From NCBI GenBank assembly GCA_024397875.1, contig CP073344.1, positions 2,285,001 through 2,349,000 on the forward strand: a stretch of 64,000 nt of DNA, written 5' to 3'. This stretch comes from Amphritea atlantica (GTDB lineage Bacteria > Pseudomonadota > Gammaproteobacteria > Pseudomonadales > Balneatricaceae). Position numbers and translations under genes: made by a program. This document shows positions 1 through 9,408 of the stretch, in pieces (the first letter of the stretch is position 1; each line of letters starts with the position of its first letter). The notes below the pieces were generated by a model. The model was given only the letters and a program-made list of their open reading frames with translations, ran no database searches and had not been told where the DNA came from.

Positions 1-39
1 CTCAGAGCAGTCACCCCGCGGCAGAAAGCCAGAAAACGC

Positions 40-1323
40 TTACTGAAATGGCGACCAGGCAGGTTCACGAACATCGCCATCCGTTGATGGCAAACGGAAC
101 TTAACACGACCGTCAAGCGAAACTGCTGACAACACCCCCCGCACACCTTCCTGTGTTGCGTAAAGGATTATGCTGCCGTTCGGTGCAATGGTCGGCGACT
201 CATCCATAAAGGTTTCCGTCAGCAGATCCACCCGACCGGTACGAAGATCCTGCACCGCGATATGGAATGAACCATTAGTCTGATGCACCATTGCCAGAAA
301 ACGTCCATCCTGAGTTAGGCGGCCGCGGGCATTATACCGCCCTTCAAAGGTCAAACGAGTGACATCCCGGGTCGGAAGATAGATTGAATAGATCTGCGGC
401 TGCCCACCACGATCAGAGGTAAAGATCAGCGACTGACCATCCGGAGACCAGGATGGTTCGGTATCGATACCGAAATGATGAGTAATACGGGACAGCCGGC
501 GCTGCTGCAGGTCCAGCACATAGATTTCCGGGTTACCGTCCTTAGAGAGCACTAGTGCCAGCTGCCGGCCATCAGGAGACCAGGCAGGAGCACCATTCAA
601 GCCCCGGAATGACTGCACTTTTTCCCGTTTACCGGTAGCAAGATACTGGATATAGATGGCGGGACGGCCTGACTCAAATGAAACATAGGCCAGCTTACTG
701 CCATCACGGGACCAGGCCGGAGACACTATTGGCTCTTTTGACTCAAGAATAGTGCGCGGATTATGACCATCAGAATCCGCCAGCATCAGGCGATAACGGT
801 ACTCAGGCGGCGAAAGCTGCTTAGCTGTTACGTAAACGATACGGGTTGAAAAAGCCCCCCGCACGCCTGTCAGAGCCTCAAATACCTTATCACTGATGTA
901 GTGACCAACCGCCCGCAGGTTATTACGGTTTGCTTTTATCTCCTCACCCAGTATCCGCTCCTCCTTGAGAATATCGTAGAGCTCAAAGGCGACGGTTAAC
1001 TGGCCATCCGTTTCTTTGATACGACCGATGACAATAAAGTCACTGCCGCTGATGCGCCAGTCACGAAAGAACAGAGAACTGCGATCAGAGGGAAAACTGA
1101 GCATGTTTTCCCGCGGCATCATTTTAAACATACCACTGCGATAAAGGTCATCACTGACCACCTTCGCAACGTCCTCTGGCAGTGCCTGAACGCCGCTCCA
1201 GGAAAACGGAACCACCGCCACGGGCGTTGGTTCATCGACCCCCTGAGTAATTTCAACAGTCAGTTCAGCCCGGGCAATCAGACTGAAAACAAACAAACAA
1301 ACAAACAAGACAATACGCTGCAT
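40..1323 (-). CDS. tolB: Tol-Pal system periplasmic protein TolB
   Basis: TolB is the periplasmic beta-propeller of the Tol-Pal complex, which links the inner-membrane TolQRA motor to Pal and helps constrict the outer membrane at division. The 427-residue protein has a signal peptide (about residues 1-19, cleavage after ALIARA-like ARA), an N-terminal alpha/beta domain to about 160, then propeller blades marked by repeated W-S-P/R-D-G motifs (near residues 204, 247 and 290). Length and order match the family. It is the last gene of tolQRAB in the window, 6 bases after tolA; pal would be expected just beyond base 1 on this strand. Confidence 0.97.
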   Translation of the reverse strand: MQRIVLFVCLFVFSLIARAELTVEITQGVDEPTPVAVVPFSWSGVQALPEDVAKVVSDDLYRSGMFKMMPRENMLSFPSDRSSLFFRDWRISGSDFIVIGRIKETDGQLTVAFELYDILKEERILGEEIKANRNNLRAVGHYISDKVFEALTGVRGAFSTRIVYVTAKQLSPPEYRYRLMLADSDGHNPRTILESKEPIVSPAWSRDGSKLAYVSFESGRPAIYIQYLATGKREKVQSFRGLNGAPAWSPDGRQLALVLSKDGNPEIYVLDLQQRRLSRITHHFGIDTEPSWSPDGQSLIFTSDRGGQPQIYSIYLPTRDVTRLTFEGRYNARGRLTQDGRFLAMVHQTNGSFHIAVQDLRTGRVDLLTETFMDESPTIAPNGSIILYATQEGVRGVLSAVSLDGRVKFRLPSTDGDVREPAWSPFQ

Positions 1324-1329
1324 TACTGA

Positions 1330-2286
1330 TTACCTGCGAAGATCTGACGGTTTATATTCAAGTGTTAACTTCCTAAAATTCCGGTCAAACAATACCGGGT
1401 CCATTTTTTGCAGTTCAGTGAACTGTCCAACCCGCTTAACCGCGCGGATAGCACTATCATCAAAATGGCTCTCACCACTGCTTTGCACCACATAAACATT
1501 ATCAACCTCACCGGTAGGCAGCAGATGAAGTGACAGGACAACTTTCATACCATTACGGGCGCTGGGAGGGCGGCTCCAGTTATTCTCAATTTCGGAAGCG
1601 ATATATTCCAGATAGCCTGCGGTCGCCTGCTGCTCGGCCAGTGCCTGCATCTCACTCTCTTCAGCGGCCAGTGCGGCCGCCAGCTCAGCCTCCCGACGCT
1701 TCTGATCCTGCTGTTCACGCTCAAGACGCTGCGCCTCCCTTTTACGTTCCGCTTGTTTCTCAGCTTCGGCTTTACGACGGGCATCTTCCTGCTGTTTTTT
1801 CTTCAACGCTTCCTGTTTGACTGCCTCGGCCTTCTTCCGGGCGGCTTCTTTCTTCAGAGCTTCCTGCTTAAGCGCTTCTTTCTTAAGGATATCAGCCTTC
1901 TTTTTCGCCTCGGCTTTGCGCTTTGCATCAGCCTGCTTTCGCTCTTCCGCTTTCTTCTTGGCCTGAGCCTGCTTCAGGGCCTCTTGCTTACGAGCTTCTT
2001 CCTTACGAGCCTCTTCCTTACGGGCTTTTTCTTTAAGCGCATCTTCTTTACGCGCGGCCTGTTTACGCGCTTCCTCTTTACGCTTCGCTTCAGCCTGCTT
2101 TTCCTGCTGCTGGGACTTTAACTGAGACTTGAGATCAACTATCTGCGCCTTTACATGCCGTGGCACAAGATGCTTCTCGTCTTCGGCATAACCGAACCAA
2201 CTATAAAAAAGTGCACTAAGAATGACTGAATGGAGAATCAGTGCCAGTAGCGCCGGGAACAGGTAACTTCGAAAATTCACAATCAC
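1330..2286 (-). CDS. tolA: Tol-Pal system protein TolA
   Basis: TolA is the inner-membrane-anchored rod that reaches across the periplasm to Pal and TolB. The 318-residue product has one N-terminal membrane segment (about residues 8-32), a long Lys/Glu/Ala/Gln-rich helical domain (about 45-220) full of KKEEARK-type repeats, and a globular C-terminal TonB/TolA-like domain (about 221-318). The start is GTG, one base after the TAG stop of tolR, which implies translational coupling. The low-complexity central domain creates a long Leu/Phe-rich reading frame on the opposite strand that is not a gene. Confidence 0.96.
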   Translation of the reverse strand: MIVNFRSYLFPALLALILHSVILSALFYSWFGYAEDEKHLVPRHVKAQIVDLKSQLKSQQQEKQAEAKRKEEARKQAARKEDALKEKARKEEARKEEARKQEALKQAQAKKKAEERKQADAKRKAEAKKKADILKKEALKQEALKKEAARKKAEAVKQEALKKKQQEDARRKAEAEKQAERKREAQRLEREQQDQKRREAELAAALAAEESEMQALAEQQATAGYLEYIASEIENNWSRPPSARNGMKVVLSLHLLPTGEVDNVYVVQSSGESHFDDSAIRAVKRVGQFTELQKMDPVLFDRNFRKLTLEYKPSDLRR

Positions 2287-2287
2287 A

Positions 2288-2704
2288 CTACTCAGTTACC
2301 AGCCCGACACTTTCCGCACCGGCCTGCTGTAACAACGTCATCAGCTGAATAACATGGTCATAGTCAACGCCCTTATCACCCCGCACCAATAGCAACTTCT
2401 TCGGATTGCTATTCAGGACTTTGGTGACCCGGTCCGCTACAACCTCTCCGGTAATCGCTTCGAGTGGATCACCACCGACATCAATATAGTAGTGCCCCTC
2501 TTTATCTACGGTAACAATCAACGGCTCACTATCCTGAGTATCAACCGGATCAGACCCCGCTTTGGGCAGCTGAACATCAACTCCTTGCGTCAGCATCGGC
2601 GCAGTAATCATGAAGATGACCAGCAGTACCATCATCACATCGATGTAAGGTACTACATTGATCTCAGCATTCAGCTTGCGTTTTTTTTTCACTCTGCGAA
2701 TCAT
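2288..2704 (-). CDS. tolR: Tol-Pal system protein TolR
   Basis: TolR is an ExbD-family subunit of the proton-driven TolQR motor in the inner membrane. The 138-residue product has a basic N terminus, one transmembrane helix (about residues 19-40) opening with Y-I-D-V-M, whose Asp matches the conserved proton-pathway residue of ExbD/TolR/MotB, and a periplasmic domain. It lies 19 bases after tolQ and 1 base before tolA. Confidence 0.96.
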   Translation of the reverse strand: MIRRVKKKRKLNAEINVVPYIDVMMVLLVIFMITAPMLTQGVDVQLPKAGSDPVDTQDSEPLIVTVDKEGHYYIDVGGDPLEAITGEVVADRVTKVLNSNPKKLLLVRGDKGVDYDHVIQLMTLLQQAGAESVGLVTE

Positions 2705-2723
2705 AATACCAGCCTGTTACAGA

Positions 2724-3404
2724 TCAGTTTGAAGTGTGTACACGACGATGTAATACACTGGAAAATTCATCTGCAAAGGTTTCATAACTATTCATCAGCG
2801 TTTCTGTCTTTGCCGAAAAACGGTTATACGCAATGACAGCAGGGATCGCGGCGAACAGGCCGATTGCTGTCGCAATCAGCGCTTCGGAAATACCCGGCGC
2901 AACCGAAGCCAGTGTTGCCTGATGCACATTTGCCAGCCCACGAAATGAGTTCATTATCCCCCATACGGTACCAAACAGGCCTACATAGGGACTGGTTGAA
3001 CCCACCGTCGCCAGAAAAGGCAGGTGCAACTCAAGCTTTTCCTCCTCACGGGCCAGAGCTACACGCATACTGCGCTGCGCACCATCCATAATGGCATCCC
3101 GATCGGCGCCCGACTGCTGACTGAGTCGACTGAACTCTTTAAGTCCTGCGCGGAAAATATTTTCAGCTCCGTTGCCACTATCCGGATCAGCGTTTACCTC
3201 CCGGAACAGCAGACTGAGATCTACACCCGACCAGAAGCGATCTTCAAAAGCCCTTAATTTACGCTGCGCCTGTCGCAAGACAAAATGACGCTGAAAAATC
3301 ATAACCCAGGAAAGCACTGATGCCAGCAGTAACAAAAGCATTACCAATTGGACAACAAAACTGGCATTAACCACCAGACTCCAGATCGACATTTTATCCG
3401 GCAC
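2724..3404 (-). CDS. tolQ: Tol-Pal system protein TolQ
   Basis: TolQ is the MotA/TolQ/ExbB-family stator of the inner-membrane motor. The 226-residue product has three hydrophobic segments (about 12-35, 130-150 and 165-190) and the conserved cytoplasmic loop followed by VGLFGTVWGI. The start chosen is GTG, preceded at 8 bases by AGAGG; an ATG four codons later (MSIW) is the alternative. It is the first gene of the tol operon here. In many gammaproteobacteria the thioesterase ybgC sits directly upstream; here a DksA-like gene with its own terminator occupies that place. Confidence 0.96.
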   Translation of the reverse strand: MPDKMSIWSLVVNASFVVQLVMLLLLLASVLSWVMIFQRHFVLRQAQRKLRAFEDRFWSGVDLSLLFREVNADPDSGNGAENIFRAGLKEFSRLSQQSGADRDAIMDGAQRSMRVALAREEEKLELHLPFLATVGSTSPYVGLFGTVWGIMNSFRGLANVHQATLASVAPGISEALIATAIGLFAAIPAVIAYNRFSAKTETLMNSYETFADEFSSVLHRRVHTSN

Positions 3405-3611
3405 GTTTATAACCTCTTCTGTAAAAAACTAAAAACTGGTTCTGATAGTAGCGAGATCAGCGTTCAAAATCTGCTCTTTTTCCGACAAAAAATCATATTC
3501 TCCCCCGGATTCGATACTTTATATACAGCTTGATAAACAGCACCTGAACAGCTGCCGACGGTTGGATGACAGAAGTCTATAAAAGTTCAACAAAAGTGAT
3601 CGAAGCGAAAC

Positions 3612-3637
3612 AAAAAAGCCGCCTGAAGAAGGCGGCT
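3612..3637 (-). terminator. Intrinsic terminator after the DksA-like gene
   Basis: On the minus strand AGCCGCC and GGCGGCT arms flank a 7-base loop and are followed by six T. It separates the zinc-finger gene from tolQ, so the tol operon needs its own promoter in 3405-3611. Confidence 0.85.
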
Positions 3638-3656
3638 GAGAAAAACCCAAATTAAC

Positions 3657-4067
3657 TCAGAAGCAGGATGCGCTGCCACGGGTCCGATGCAGCTCATCTC
3701 TCGACTGACAGCCAACACATAAAACTGCTGCGGGGTTAGCCATCAGACGATTCAACTCAATCACTTCACCGCATTGTTCGCAGCATCCATAGTGCCCGCT
3801 CTCAATCCGCTGCAGGGCATTCTGACATTCACGAATCTCTTCCTCCAGCTGTTTTATATGCGACAAGCTGGTCAGATTATGACCGGTTACTGCCGCAGCT
3901 TCAGAACGATCCAGCACCTCAGTGCAGTTTAGCTGGCGAAGCTCCTCTTGTTGATCGCTCTGTTCCGCTTGCAGATCCGCCTGTAACTGCTCATGGAGGA
4001 TCAGCAATTCATTCTTGAGACCTTTTAGTTGCGACTGATTCAGGCAACAGAGTTTCATAGTGTTCAT
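3657..4067 (-). CDS. DksA/TraR-family C4 zinc finger protein
   Basis: The 136-residue protein has a long helical N-terminal half (predicted coiled coil about 10-90) and a C-terminal zinc finger C-x2-C ... C-x2-C (CEQC and CVGC, about residues 96-120), the DksA/TraR arrangement. Family members bind in the RNA polymerase secondary channel and alter initiation. The coiled-coil tip reads LDRSEAA, unlike the DxxDxA tip of classical DksA, so it may act differently. It ends with its own terminator and sits between ruvB and tolQ, where ybgC is more usual. A second ATG lies three codons into the frame; neither start has a clear ribosome site. Confidence 0.85.
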   Translation of the reverse strand: MNTMKLCCLNQSQLKGLKNELLILHEQLQADLQAEQSDQQEELRQLNCTEVLDRSEAAAVTGHNLTSLSHIKQLEEEIRECQNALQRIESGHYGCCEQCGEVIELNRLMANPAAVLCVGCQSRDELHRTRGSASCF

Positions 4068-4174
4068 ACTTTAGCGCCCTAAACATTATTGTTTTATGTC
4101 TACAGACTAAAAGTTAAACCTATAATTAAAATTCTGCTTTGATTTAAGTCAGTTATGCGTGGCTGATCAGTTTT

Positions 4175-5191
4175 CTATTGATCCCGATCAGGCAAATCAA
4201 TACCAAAATGTCGATATGCGTTATCTGTGACTACCCGCCCTCTTGGCGTACGCATCATAAACCCCTGCTGAATGAGGTAAGGCTCAAGCACATCTTCGAT
4301 GGTATCCCGCTCCTCACTAATCGCCGCCGCCAGACTATCAACGCCCACCGGTCCTCCGCCAAATTTTTCAATCATCGCCAGCAAAAGCCTGCGATCCATA
4401 TGATCAAAACCATGCTCATCGACATTGAGCATATTCAACGCAAGGTCAGCCATCTCCAGCGATATCCGTCCGTCGCCTTTCACTTCCGCATAATCCCTGG
4501 CCCGGCGCAGCAACCGGTTAGCTATCCGCGGGGTTCCCCGGGAGCGGCGGGCAATCTCGATTGCGCCCTCACGATCCACACCACTTCCTGACAATCGTGC
4601 CGAGCGCTCCACAATTGAAGTAAGATCATCAATATTGTAAAACTCCAGCCGCTGAACAATACCAAAGCGATCACGCAACGGAGAGGTCAACAACCCCGCC
4701 CGGGTGGTTGCCCCGACCAGCGTAAAGGGGGGCAGCTCGAGTTTGATGGAACGGGCCGCAGGCCCCTCACCAATCATGATATCCAGCTGGTAGTCCTCCA
4801 TCGCCGGATAGAGAACCTCCTCCACCGATGCACTCAATCGATGTATTTCATCGATAAACAGCACATCCCCTGGTTCCAGATTGGTCAGCATTGCCGCCAG
4901 ATCTCCCGCTTTCTCAAGCACCGGACCAGACGTTGTTTTTATATCACAGCCCATCTCATGGGCAATAATATTGGCAAGGGTGGTTTTCCCCAGCCCGGGT
5001 GGTCCGAAGATCAGCGTATGATCGAGCGCTTCCTGTCGCTTTCTCGCAGCACCGATGAAAATTTCCATCTGTTCCTTTACGACCGGCTGACCAACATAAT
5101 CCTGCAATGATTTTGGCCGGATAGCCCGATCCTGAACCTCTTCCTGAGGTGCAGTGACAACAGGAGAGATAAAGCGATCCGCTTCGATCAT
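4175..5191 (-). CDS. ruvB: Holliday junction branch-migration helicase RuvB
   Basis: RuvB is the hexameric AAA+ motor that drives branch migration with RuvA. The 338-residue product has Walker A GPPGLGKT (63-70), Walker B LFIDEIH (111-117), the sensor GATTRAG and a C-terminal winged helix. Length matches the family. It follows ruvA by 30 bases and is probably cotranscribed with it. Confidence 0.98.
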   Translation of the reverse strand: MIEADRFISPVVTAPQEEVQDRAIRPKSLQDYVGQPVVKEQMEIFIGAARKRQEALDHTLIFGPPGLGKTTLANIIAHEMGCDIKTTSGPVLEKAGDLAAMLTNLEPGDVLFIDEIHRLSASVEEVLYPAMEDYQLDIMIGEGPAARSIKLELPPFTLVGATTRAGLLTSPLRDRFGIVQRLEFYNIDDLTSIVERSARLSGSGVDREGAIEIARRSRGTPRIANRLLRRARDYAEVKGDGRISLEMADLALNMLNVDEHGFDHMDRRLLLAMIEKFGGGPVGVDSLAAAISEERDTIEDVLEPYLIQQGFMMRTPRGRVVTDNAYRHFGIDLPDRDQ

Positions 5192-5221
5192 AGTCTGTAC
5201 CCTATCACTTTCATTCAGTTA

Positions 5222-5848
5222 TCACCCCTGCACCATACTTTTCAGCGCCGCACGAATAAGCTCTTCACTGGATGCCCCCGGCTGGCCTTTTTCTGCCTGA
5301 GCAATCGACTTGGTTGCCTGCACCGGTTTATACCCCAGCGCAACCAGCGCACTTTCCGCTTCTGCCCGGTTATCAGTTGCCGGACCACTGGTGACCGGCC
5401 CAAGCCCATCAGTGAGTGTGAACTCATCAATATCACTAAAGTGGAAATCCTGCAGTTTATCCTTCATCTCGACAATAAGTCTTTCCGCAGTTTTTTTACC
5501 CACACCAGGCAAACGCACCAGCGCCGCAGTATCCTGATGCTGCACAGACTGGACAAACTCATTCACACTGATACCCGACAATATAGTCAGGGCCAGCTTA
5601 GGCCCCACCCCATTGATCTTTATCAGGGTACGAAACAGAGAGCGCTCGGTTCGGTCATAAAAACCGTACAGAAGCTGAGCATCCTCCCGCACCACCATAT
5701 GGGTATACAGTGTTACCTGCCGTCCGACTTCGGGTAACTGGTAAAAAGTATTCATCGAAGCATCGACTTCATAGCCGACGCCGCTCACATCAATAACCAG
5801 CTGCGGCGGATGTTTTTCCAGTAACTCGCCTCTCAGTCGTCCTATCAC
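5222..5848 (-). CDS. ruvA: Holliday junction branch-migration protein RuvA
   Basis: RuvA is the tetrameric junction-binding partner of RuvB. The frame is open to 5881, but the typical N terminus ([10 protein letters not shown]) begins at a GTG at 5848 preceded by GGAG at 10 bases, so that start is chosen (208 residues). Helix-hairpin-helix motifs (about [10 protein letters not shown] and [12 protein letters not shown]) and the C-terminal RuvB-binding domain are present. It lies between ruvC and ruvB. Confidence 0.95.
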   Translation of the reverse strand: MIGRLRGELLEKHPPQLVIDVSGVGYEVDASMNTFYQLPEVGRQVTLYTHMVVREDAQLLYGFYDRTERSLFRTLIKINGVGPKLALTILSGISVNEFVQSVQHQDTAALVRLPGVGKKTAERLIVEMKDKLQDFHFSDIDEFTLTDGLGPVTSGPATDNRAEAESALVALGYKPVQATKSIAQAEKGQPGASSEELIRAALKSMVQG

Positions 5849-5966
5849 GGCCCTTTTACTCCAGATTAGCCCCTGAATCACAGGGCTTACAATTATGTTG
5901 TTTTATCTCAGATTAAAGCAGTTATAAACCGCTAACGATTAAAATCAGGCGAGCATTGGAGCGCAA

Positions 5967-6482
5967 TCACCGCAACCGCCCTCCCCGGCTACTTTTTGCG
6001 CCTGCCATCATAATCAGACTGCTGCGGGTATGTGAATGACACAAAGCGATTGCCAGCGCATCCGCCGCATCCGCCTGCGGCAGGCCCGGAAGTTTAAGAA
6101 TTGATTTAACCATATGCTGCACCTGGGATTTATCCGCAGAGCCATTTCCTACCACCGCCTGTTTAACTTTTCGGGCAGCATACTCTGCCACCTCCAGCCC
6201 CTGATTAGCGCCGGCGACGATAGCCACTCCACGGGCCTGACCCAGCTTCAGGGCGGAATCCGGATTGCGCGCCATAAACACCTGCTCTATCGCCATTTCC
6301 TGGGGACAGTAGTGTTCAATAATCTCGGTGACGCCGGCATAAACCTGCTTCAGGCGTTCGGCAAGCTCATCCCCCTTGATTCGGATACAGCCACTGGCAA
6401 CATATTCGTTCTTTGCGCCAATGGAATTGATAATACCGTAACCGGTGATCCGGGAGCCCGGATCTATTCCCAAAATCAACAT
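5967..6482 (-). CDS. ruvC: Holliday junction resolvase RuvC
   Basis: RuvC is the endonuclease that resolves Holliday junctions bound by RuvAB. The 171-residue product has the acidic active site at D7 (GIDPGS), E66 (AIEQVF), D138 and D141 (QADAADALA). It is first in ruvC-ruvA-ruvB, with a 118-base gap before ruvA. The yebC gene, often directly upstream in relatives, is not present; aspS lies there instead. Confidence 0.97.
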   Translation of the reverse strand: MLILGIDPGSRITGYGIINSIGAKNEYVASGCIRIKGDELAERLKQVYAGVTEIIEHYCPQEMAIEQVFMARNPDSALKLGQARGVAIVAGANQGLEVAEYAARKVKQAVVGNGSADKSQVQHMVKSILKLPGLPQADAADALAIALCHSHTRSSLIMMAGAKSSRGGRLR

Positions 6483-6546
6483 AGCCGTATCATCAACTCA
6501 AAGTACTGTTTATTTATACAGAGTACAATACCCCAGATTTCACCAT

Positions 6547-6571
6547 AAAAAAAGCCGTGCAGAGCACGGCT
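6547..6571 (-). terminator. Intrinsic terminator after aspS
   Basis: On the minus strand GCCGTGC and GCACGGC arms with a 3-base loop are followed by seven T. It sits between aspS and ruvC, so ruvC is probably transcribed from a separate promoter. Confidence 0.88.
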
Positions 6572-6594
6572 TGATGATTAACTGAAAAAATAAC

Positions 6595-8358
6595 TTAAGG
6601 GGTCTTACGCAGCTTTATATTCAGTTCACGCAACTGGGCTGCACTGACCTCACCCGGAGCCTGAGTCATCATACAGGCAGAGCTCTGCGTTTTAGGGAAG
6701 GCAATCACTTCACGAATCGAATCGGTGCCGGTCATCAGCATAATCAGACGATCCAGACCAAATGCCAGACCACCGTGAGGTGGTGCACCGTATTTCAGTG
6801 CGTTTAGCAGGAAACCGAACTTGTCATCCGCTTCTTCATCAGAGATACCCAGAATTTCCAGCACTGATGACTGCATCTCCCGGTTATGGATACGGATCGA
6901 ACCGCCACCCAGCTCACAACCATTCAGAACCATATCGTAGGCACGGGACAGGGCCTCAAGCGGATTCGCCTGCAGCTCTTCCGCAGTGCAACTCGGTGCG
7001 GTAAACGGATGGTGTAACGCGGTCAATCCAGCATTATCGGTCTCTTCGAACATCGGGAAGTCGACAACCCACAACGGTGCCCATTCACACTGAGCCATCT
7101 GCAGATCTTCTCCTGCCTTGATACGCAGTGCACCCAGTGCTTCAGAAACGATTTTCTCTTTATCAGCACCGAAGAACACGATATCGCCGTTTTGCGCACC
7201 CAGACGCTCCATAATCGCCATAGCAACCTCATCACCGAGGAACTTAACGATTGGAGACTGTAATCCTTCAACACCTTTCTCAAGCTCGTTGACCTTAATC
7301 CAGGCCAGACCTTTGGCACCGTAGATACCGACAAACTTAGTGTATTCATCAATGATCTTGCGGGTCAGCTGAGCGCCACCCGGTACTTTCAGTGCGGCGA
7401 CACGACCTTTCGGGTCTTTAGCCGGACCGGCAAACACCTTAAACTCAATCTCAGCCATCAGATCGGCAACATCAACCAGCTCCATCGGGTAACGCAGGTC
7501 TGGCTTATCTGAACCGAACCGTTGCATAGCCTCAGAGTAAGGCATCCGCGGGAAGTCACCCAGATCAACGCCTTTCAGCTCAAGAAACAGCTTGCGGATC
7601 ATCTTCTCAGTGATCCCCATAATCTCTTCCTCATCCATAAATGAGGTTTCAATATCGATCTGAGTAAATTCTGGCTGACGGTCAGCCCGCAGGTCTTCGT
7701 CACGGAAACACTTAGCAACCTGATAGTAACGGTCAAAACCGGCAACCATCAGCAGCTGCTTGAACAGCTGTGGAGACTGAGGCAGTGCAAAGAAGTGTCC
7801 CTCATGCACCCGGCTCGGTACCAGGTAGTCACGGGCTCCCTCAGGTGTTGCACGGTTCAGTATCGGGGTTTCAATATCCAGAAAGCCATGCTCGTCCATA
7901 TAACTGCGGATCGCATTAGTCACCTTAGAACGGAAGCGCAGCTTTTCCTGCATCTCAGGACGACGCAGATCGATGTAACGATGACGCAGACGCACCTCTT
8001 CACCCACCTGCTGATGCTCATCCAGCTGAAAAGGAGGGGTTTCTGACTTATTCAGGATAACCAGTTCTTTACCCAGAACTTCGATCTCGCCAGTAGGCAT
8101 ATCCGGGTTTACAGTACCGTCCGGACGACCGCGAACAATACCTTTGACTTCAACAACATACTCATTACGGCAGCTGTCTGCCAGTGCGAAGCTCTCTTCG
8201 CGATCAGGGTCAAAAACTACCTGGGTAAGACCCTCACGGTCACGAAGATCCAGAAAGATAACCCCACCGTGATCGCGACGACGGTGAATCCACCCCGTCA
8301 GAGTAATTTCTTCGCCGATATGCTCTTTTCTGAGATCACCGCAATAATGACTGCGCAT
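6595..8358 (-). CDS. aspS: Aspartyl-tRNA synthetase
   Basis: AspS charges tRNA-Asp with aspartate. The 587-residue protein has the N-terminal OB-fold anticodon domain (about 1-110), class II motif 2 around [18 protein letters not shown], the bacterial GAD insertion (about 290-420) and motif 3 GLAFGLDRL near the C terminus. Length is typical of bacterial AspRS. Its substrate tRNA-Asp is present in five copies at 24918-26610. It is followed by its own terminator. Confidence 0.98.
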   Translation of the reverse strand: MRSHYCGDLRKEHIGEEITLTGWIHRRRDHGGVIFLDLRDREGLTQVVFDPDREESFALADSCRNEYVVEVKGIVRGRPDGTVNPDMPTGEIEVLGKELVILNKSETPPFQLDEHQQVGEEVRLRHRYIDLRRPEMQEKLRFRSKVTNAIRSYMDEHGFLDIETPILNRATPEGARDYLVPSRVHEGHFFALPQSPQLFKQLLMVAGFDRYYQVAKCFRDEDLRADRQPEFTQIDIETSFMDEEEIMGITEKMIRKLFLELKGVDLGDFPRMPYSEAMQRFGSDKPDLRYPMELVDVADLMAEIEFKVFAGPAKDPKGRVAALKVPGGAQLTRKIIDEYTKFVGIYGAKGLAWIKVNELEKGVEGLQSPIVKFLGDEVAMAIMERLGAQNGDIVFFGADKEKIVSEALGALRIKAGEDLQMAQCEWAPLWVVDFPMFEETDNAGLTALHHPFTAPSCTAEELQANPLEALSRAYDMVLNGCELGGGSIRIHNREMQSSVLEILGISDEEADDKFGFLLNALKYGAPPHGGLAFGLDRLIMLMTGTDSIREVIAFPKTQSSACMMTQAPGEVSAAQLRELNIKLRKTP

Positions 8359-8416
8359 AGTTAAATGTTCCTGTTACTTAGCAAGCTGAATCGGTGTTTA
8401 TTCAGACAATTAAAAA

Positions 8417-8644
8417 TCAGTTACCGGATTCACTCTGGCCACCCGCCAGATTCTTTTTCTTACCGGTTTTAAAATCAGTCTCATACCAGCCGGTGCCGGA
8501 CAATCTGAATCCTGCTGCGGATACTTTTTTAACCACATCAGCAGAATCACAACCAGCACAGGTGGGTGCCGGCGCATCAGATTTCAGCACCAGTTTTTCA
8601 AATTCATGACCACAATGACGGCATTCAAAATCGAAGATCGGCAT
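8417..8644 (-). CDS. FmdB-family zinc ribbon protein
   Basis: A 75-residue protein starting MPIFDFEC. The first four cysteines form the FmdB regulatory zinc ribbon (CRHC near residue 8, CAGC near residue 31) followed by a Gly/Lys/Ser-rich tail. The frame extends 11 codons further upstream, but the family N terminus begins at this ATG. It is directly upstream of aspS (58-base gap), an arrangement common in gammaproteobacteria. The function of the family is unsettled. Confidence 0.88.
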   Translation of the reverse strand: MPIFDFECRHCGHEFEKLVLKSDAPAPTCAGCDSADVVKKVSAAGFRLSGTGWYETDFKTGKKKNLAGGQSESGN

Positions 8645-8812
8645 AGTTAGCAGCTTTCCCCAGAAAATAGAGTACACCGCAAAGCAACCAGATTCGTTTC
8701 AGTCCTGTATTTACAAAAGCTGACAACATCAGCCGCCTTGCTCAGAAAACGGCGAATTATACCTGAATTATTGGCTCCTGACAGGGCCAATTAATGGATT
8801 TTAGAAGAGAAA

Positions 8813-9268
8813 TCAGCTGATCAGATCTCTGGCAACAAAATTTACCTCCTGAGGCATCATCATCTGTAACTTCTGATGAATCTCCTGGATCTGGGCCTCA
8901 GTATAGGGCTTCGCAGCAGCAACTCCCCAGACCGGCGCAGGCCAGGCAACATCACTTTCAAAACGCACCACATGATGGATATGCAACTGTTTGACTATAT
9001 TTCCCAGGGCAGCAATATTCATCTTATCGCCATCAAATACATCGTGAAGGTTTTCCGACAAAAATGAGGATTCGTGCAGCAACTGAGCCTGATCAGCCGG
9101 TGACAAATGGTAGATCTCGCTAGCTTCAGCACGTCGCGGCACCAGAATAAACCAGGGATAGTTGGCATCATTCATCAGCAACAAGCGGGACAAAGGGAAA
9201 TCCCCCAGAGTAATACAATCATCAGCCAGGCGGGAATCCAGTTTAAACTCTAACTCCAGCTCATCCAT
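8813..9268 (-). CDS. HIT-domain nucleotide hydrolase or transferase
   Basis: The 151-residue product carries the histidine triad LHIHHVVRF (about residues 96-104), the nucleotide-binding signature of HIT proteins acting on nucleoside phosphoramidates and dinucleoside polyphosphates. The N terminus (LGDFPLSRLLLMND) resembles the stand-alone bacterial HIT branch common in Pseudomonas and relatives. It is a single gene with no close partner; the exact substrate cannot be read from sequence. Confidence 0.88.
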   Translation of the reverse strand: MDELELEFKLDSRLADDCITLGDFPLSRLLLMNDANYPWFILVPRRAEASEIYHLSPADQAQLLHESSFLSENLHDVFDGDKMNIAALGNIVKQLHIHHVVRFESDVAWPAPVWGVAAAKPYTEAQIQEIHQKLQMMMPQEVNFVARDLIS

Positions 9269-9408
9269 TTTTATTCTCCTAGCGTAAATACAGATGCATA
9301 CTTATTATACAAATTGAAAGGCAGGATACGACCGCCCATCAGCAAAAGATAATGCTTTATTATCGGATAGTTAGATAACAAATACCGCTCTGAACAGTAT
9401 AGGACAAT

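Noticed and set aside
1753..2121. A 122-residue Leu/Phe-rich plus-strand frame
   Set aside because: It is the antisense of the Lys/Glu/Ala repeat domain of TolA; no ribosome site or independent support.
5849..5881. Eleven-codon N-terminal extension of RuvA
   Set aside because: RuvA starts at [10 protein letters not shown] in the family and the GTG at 5848 has a ribosome site; the extension is not coding.
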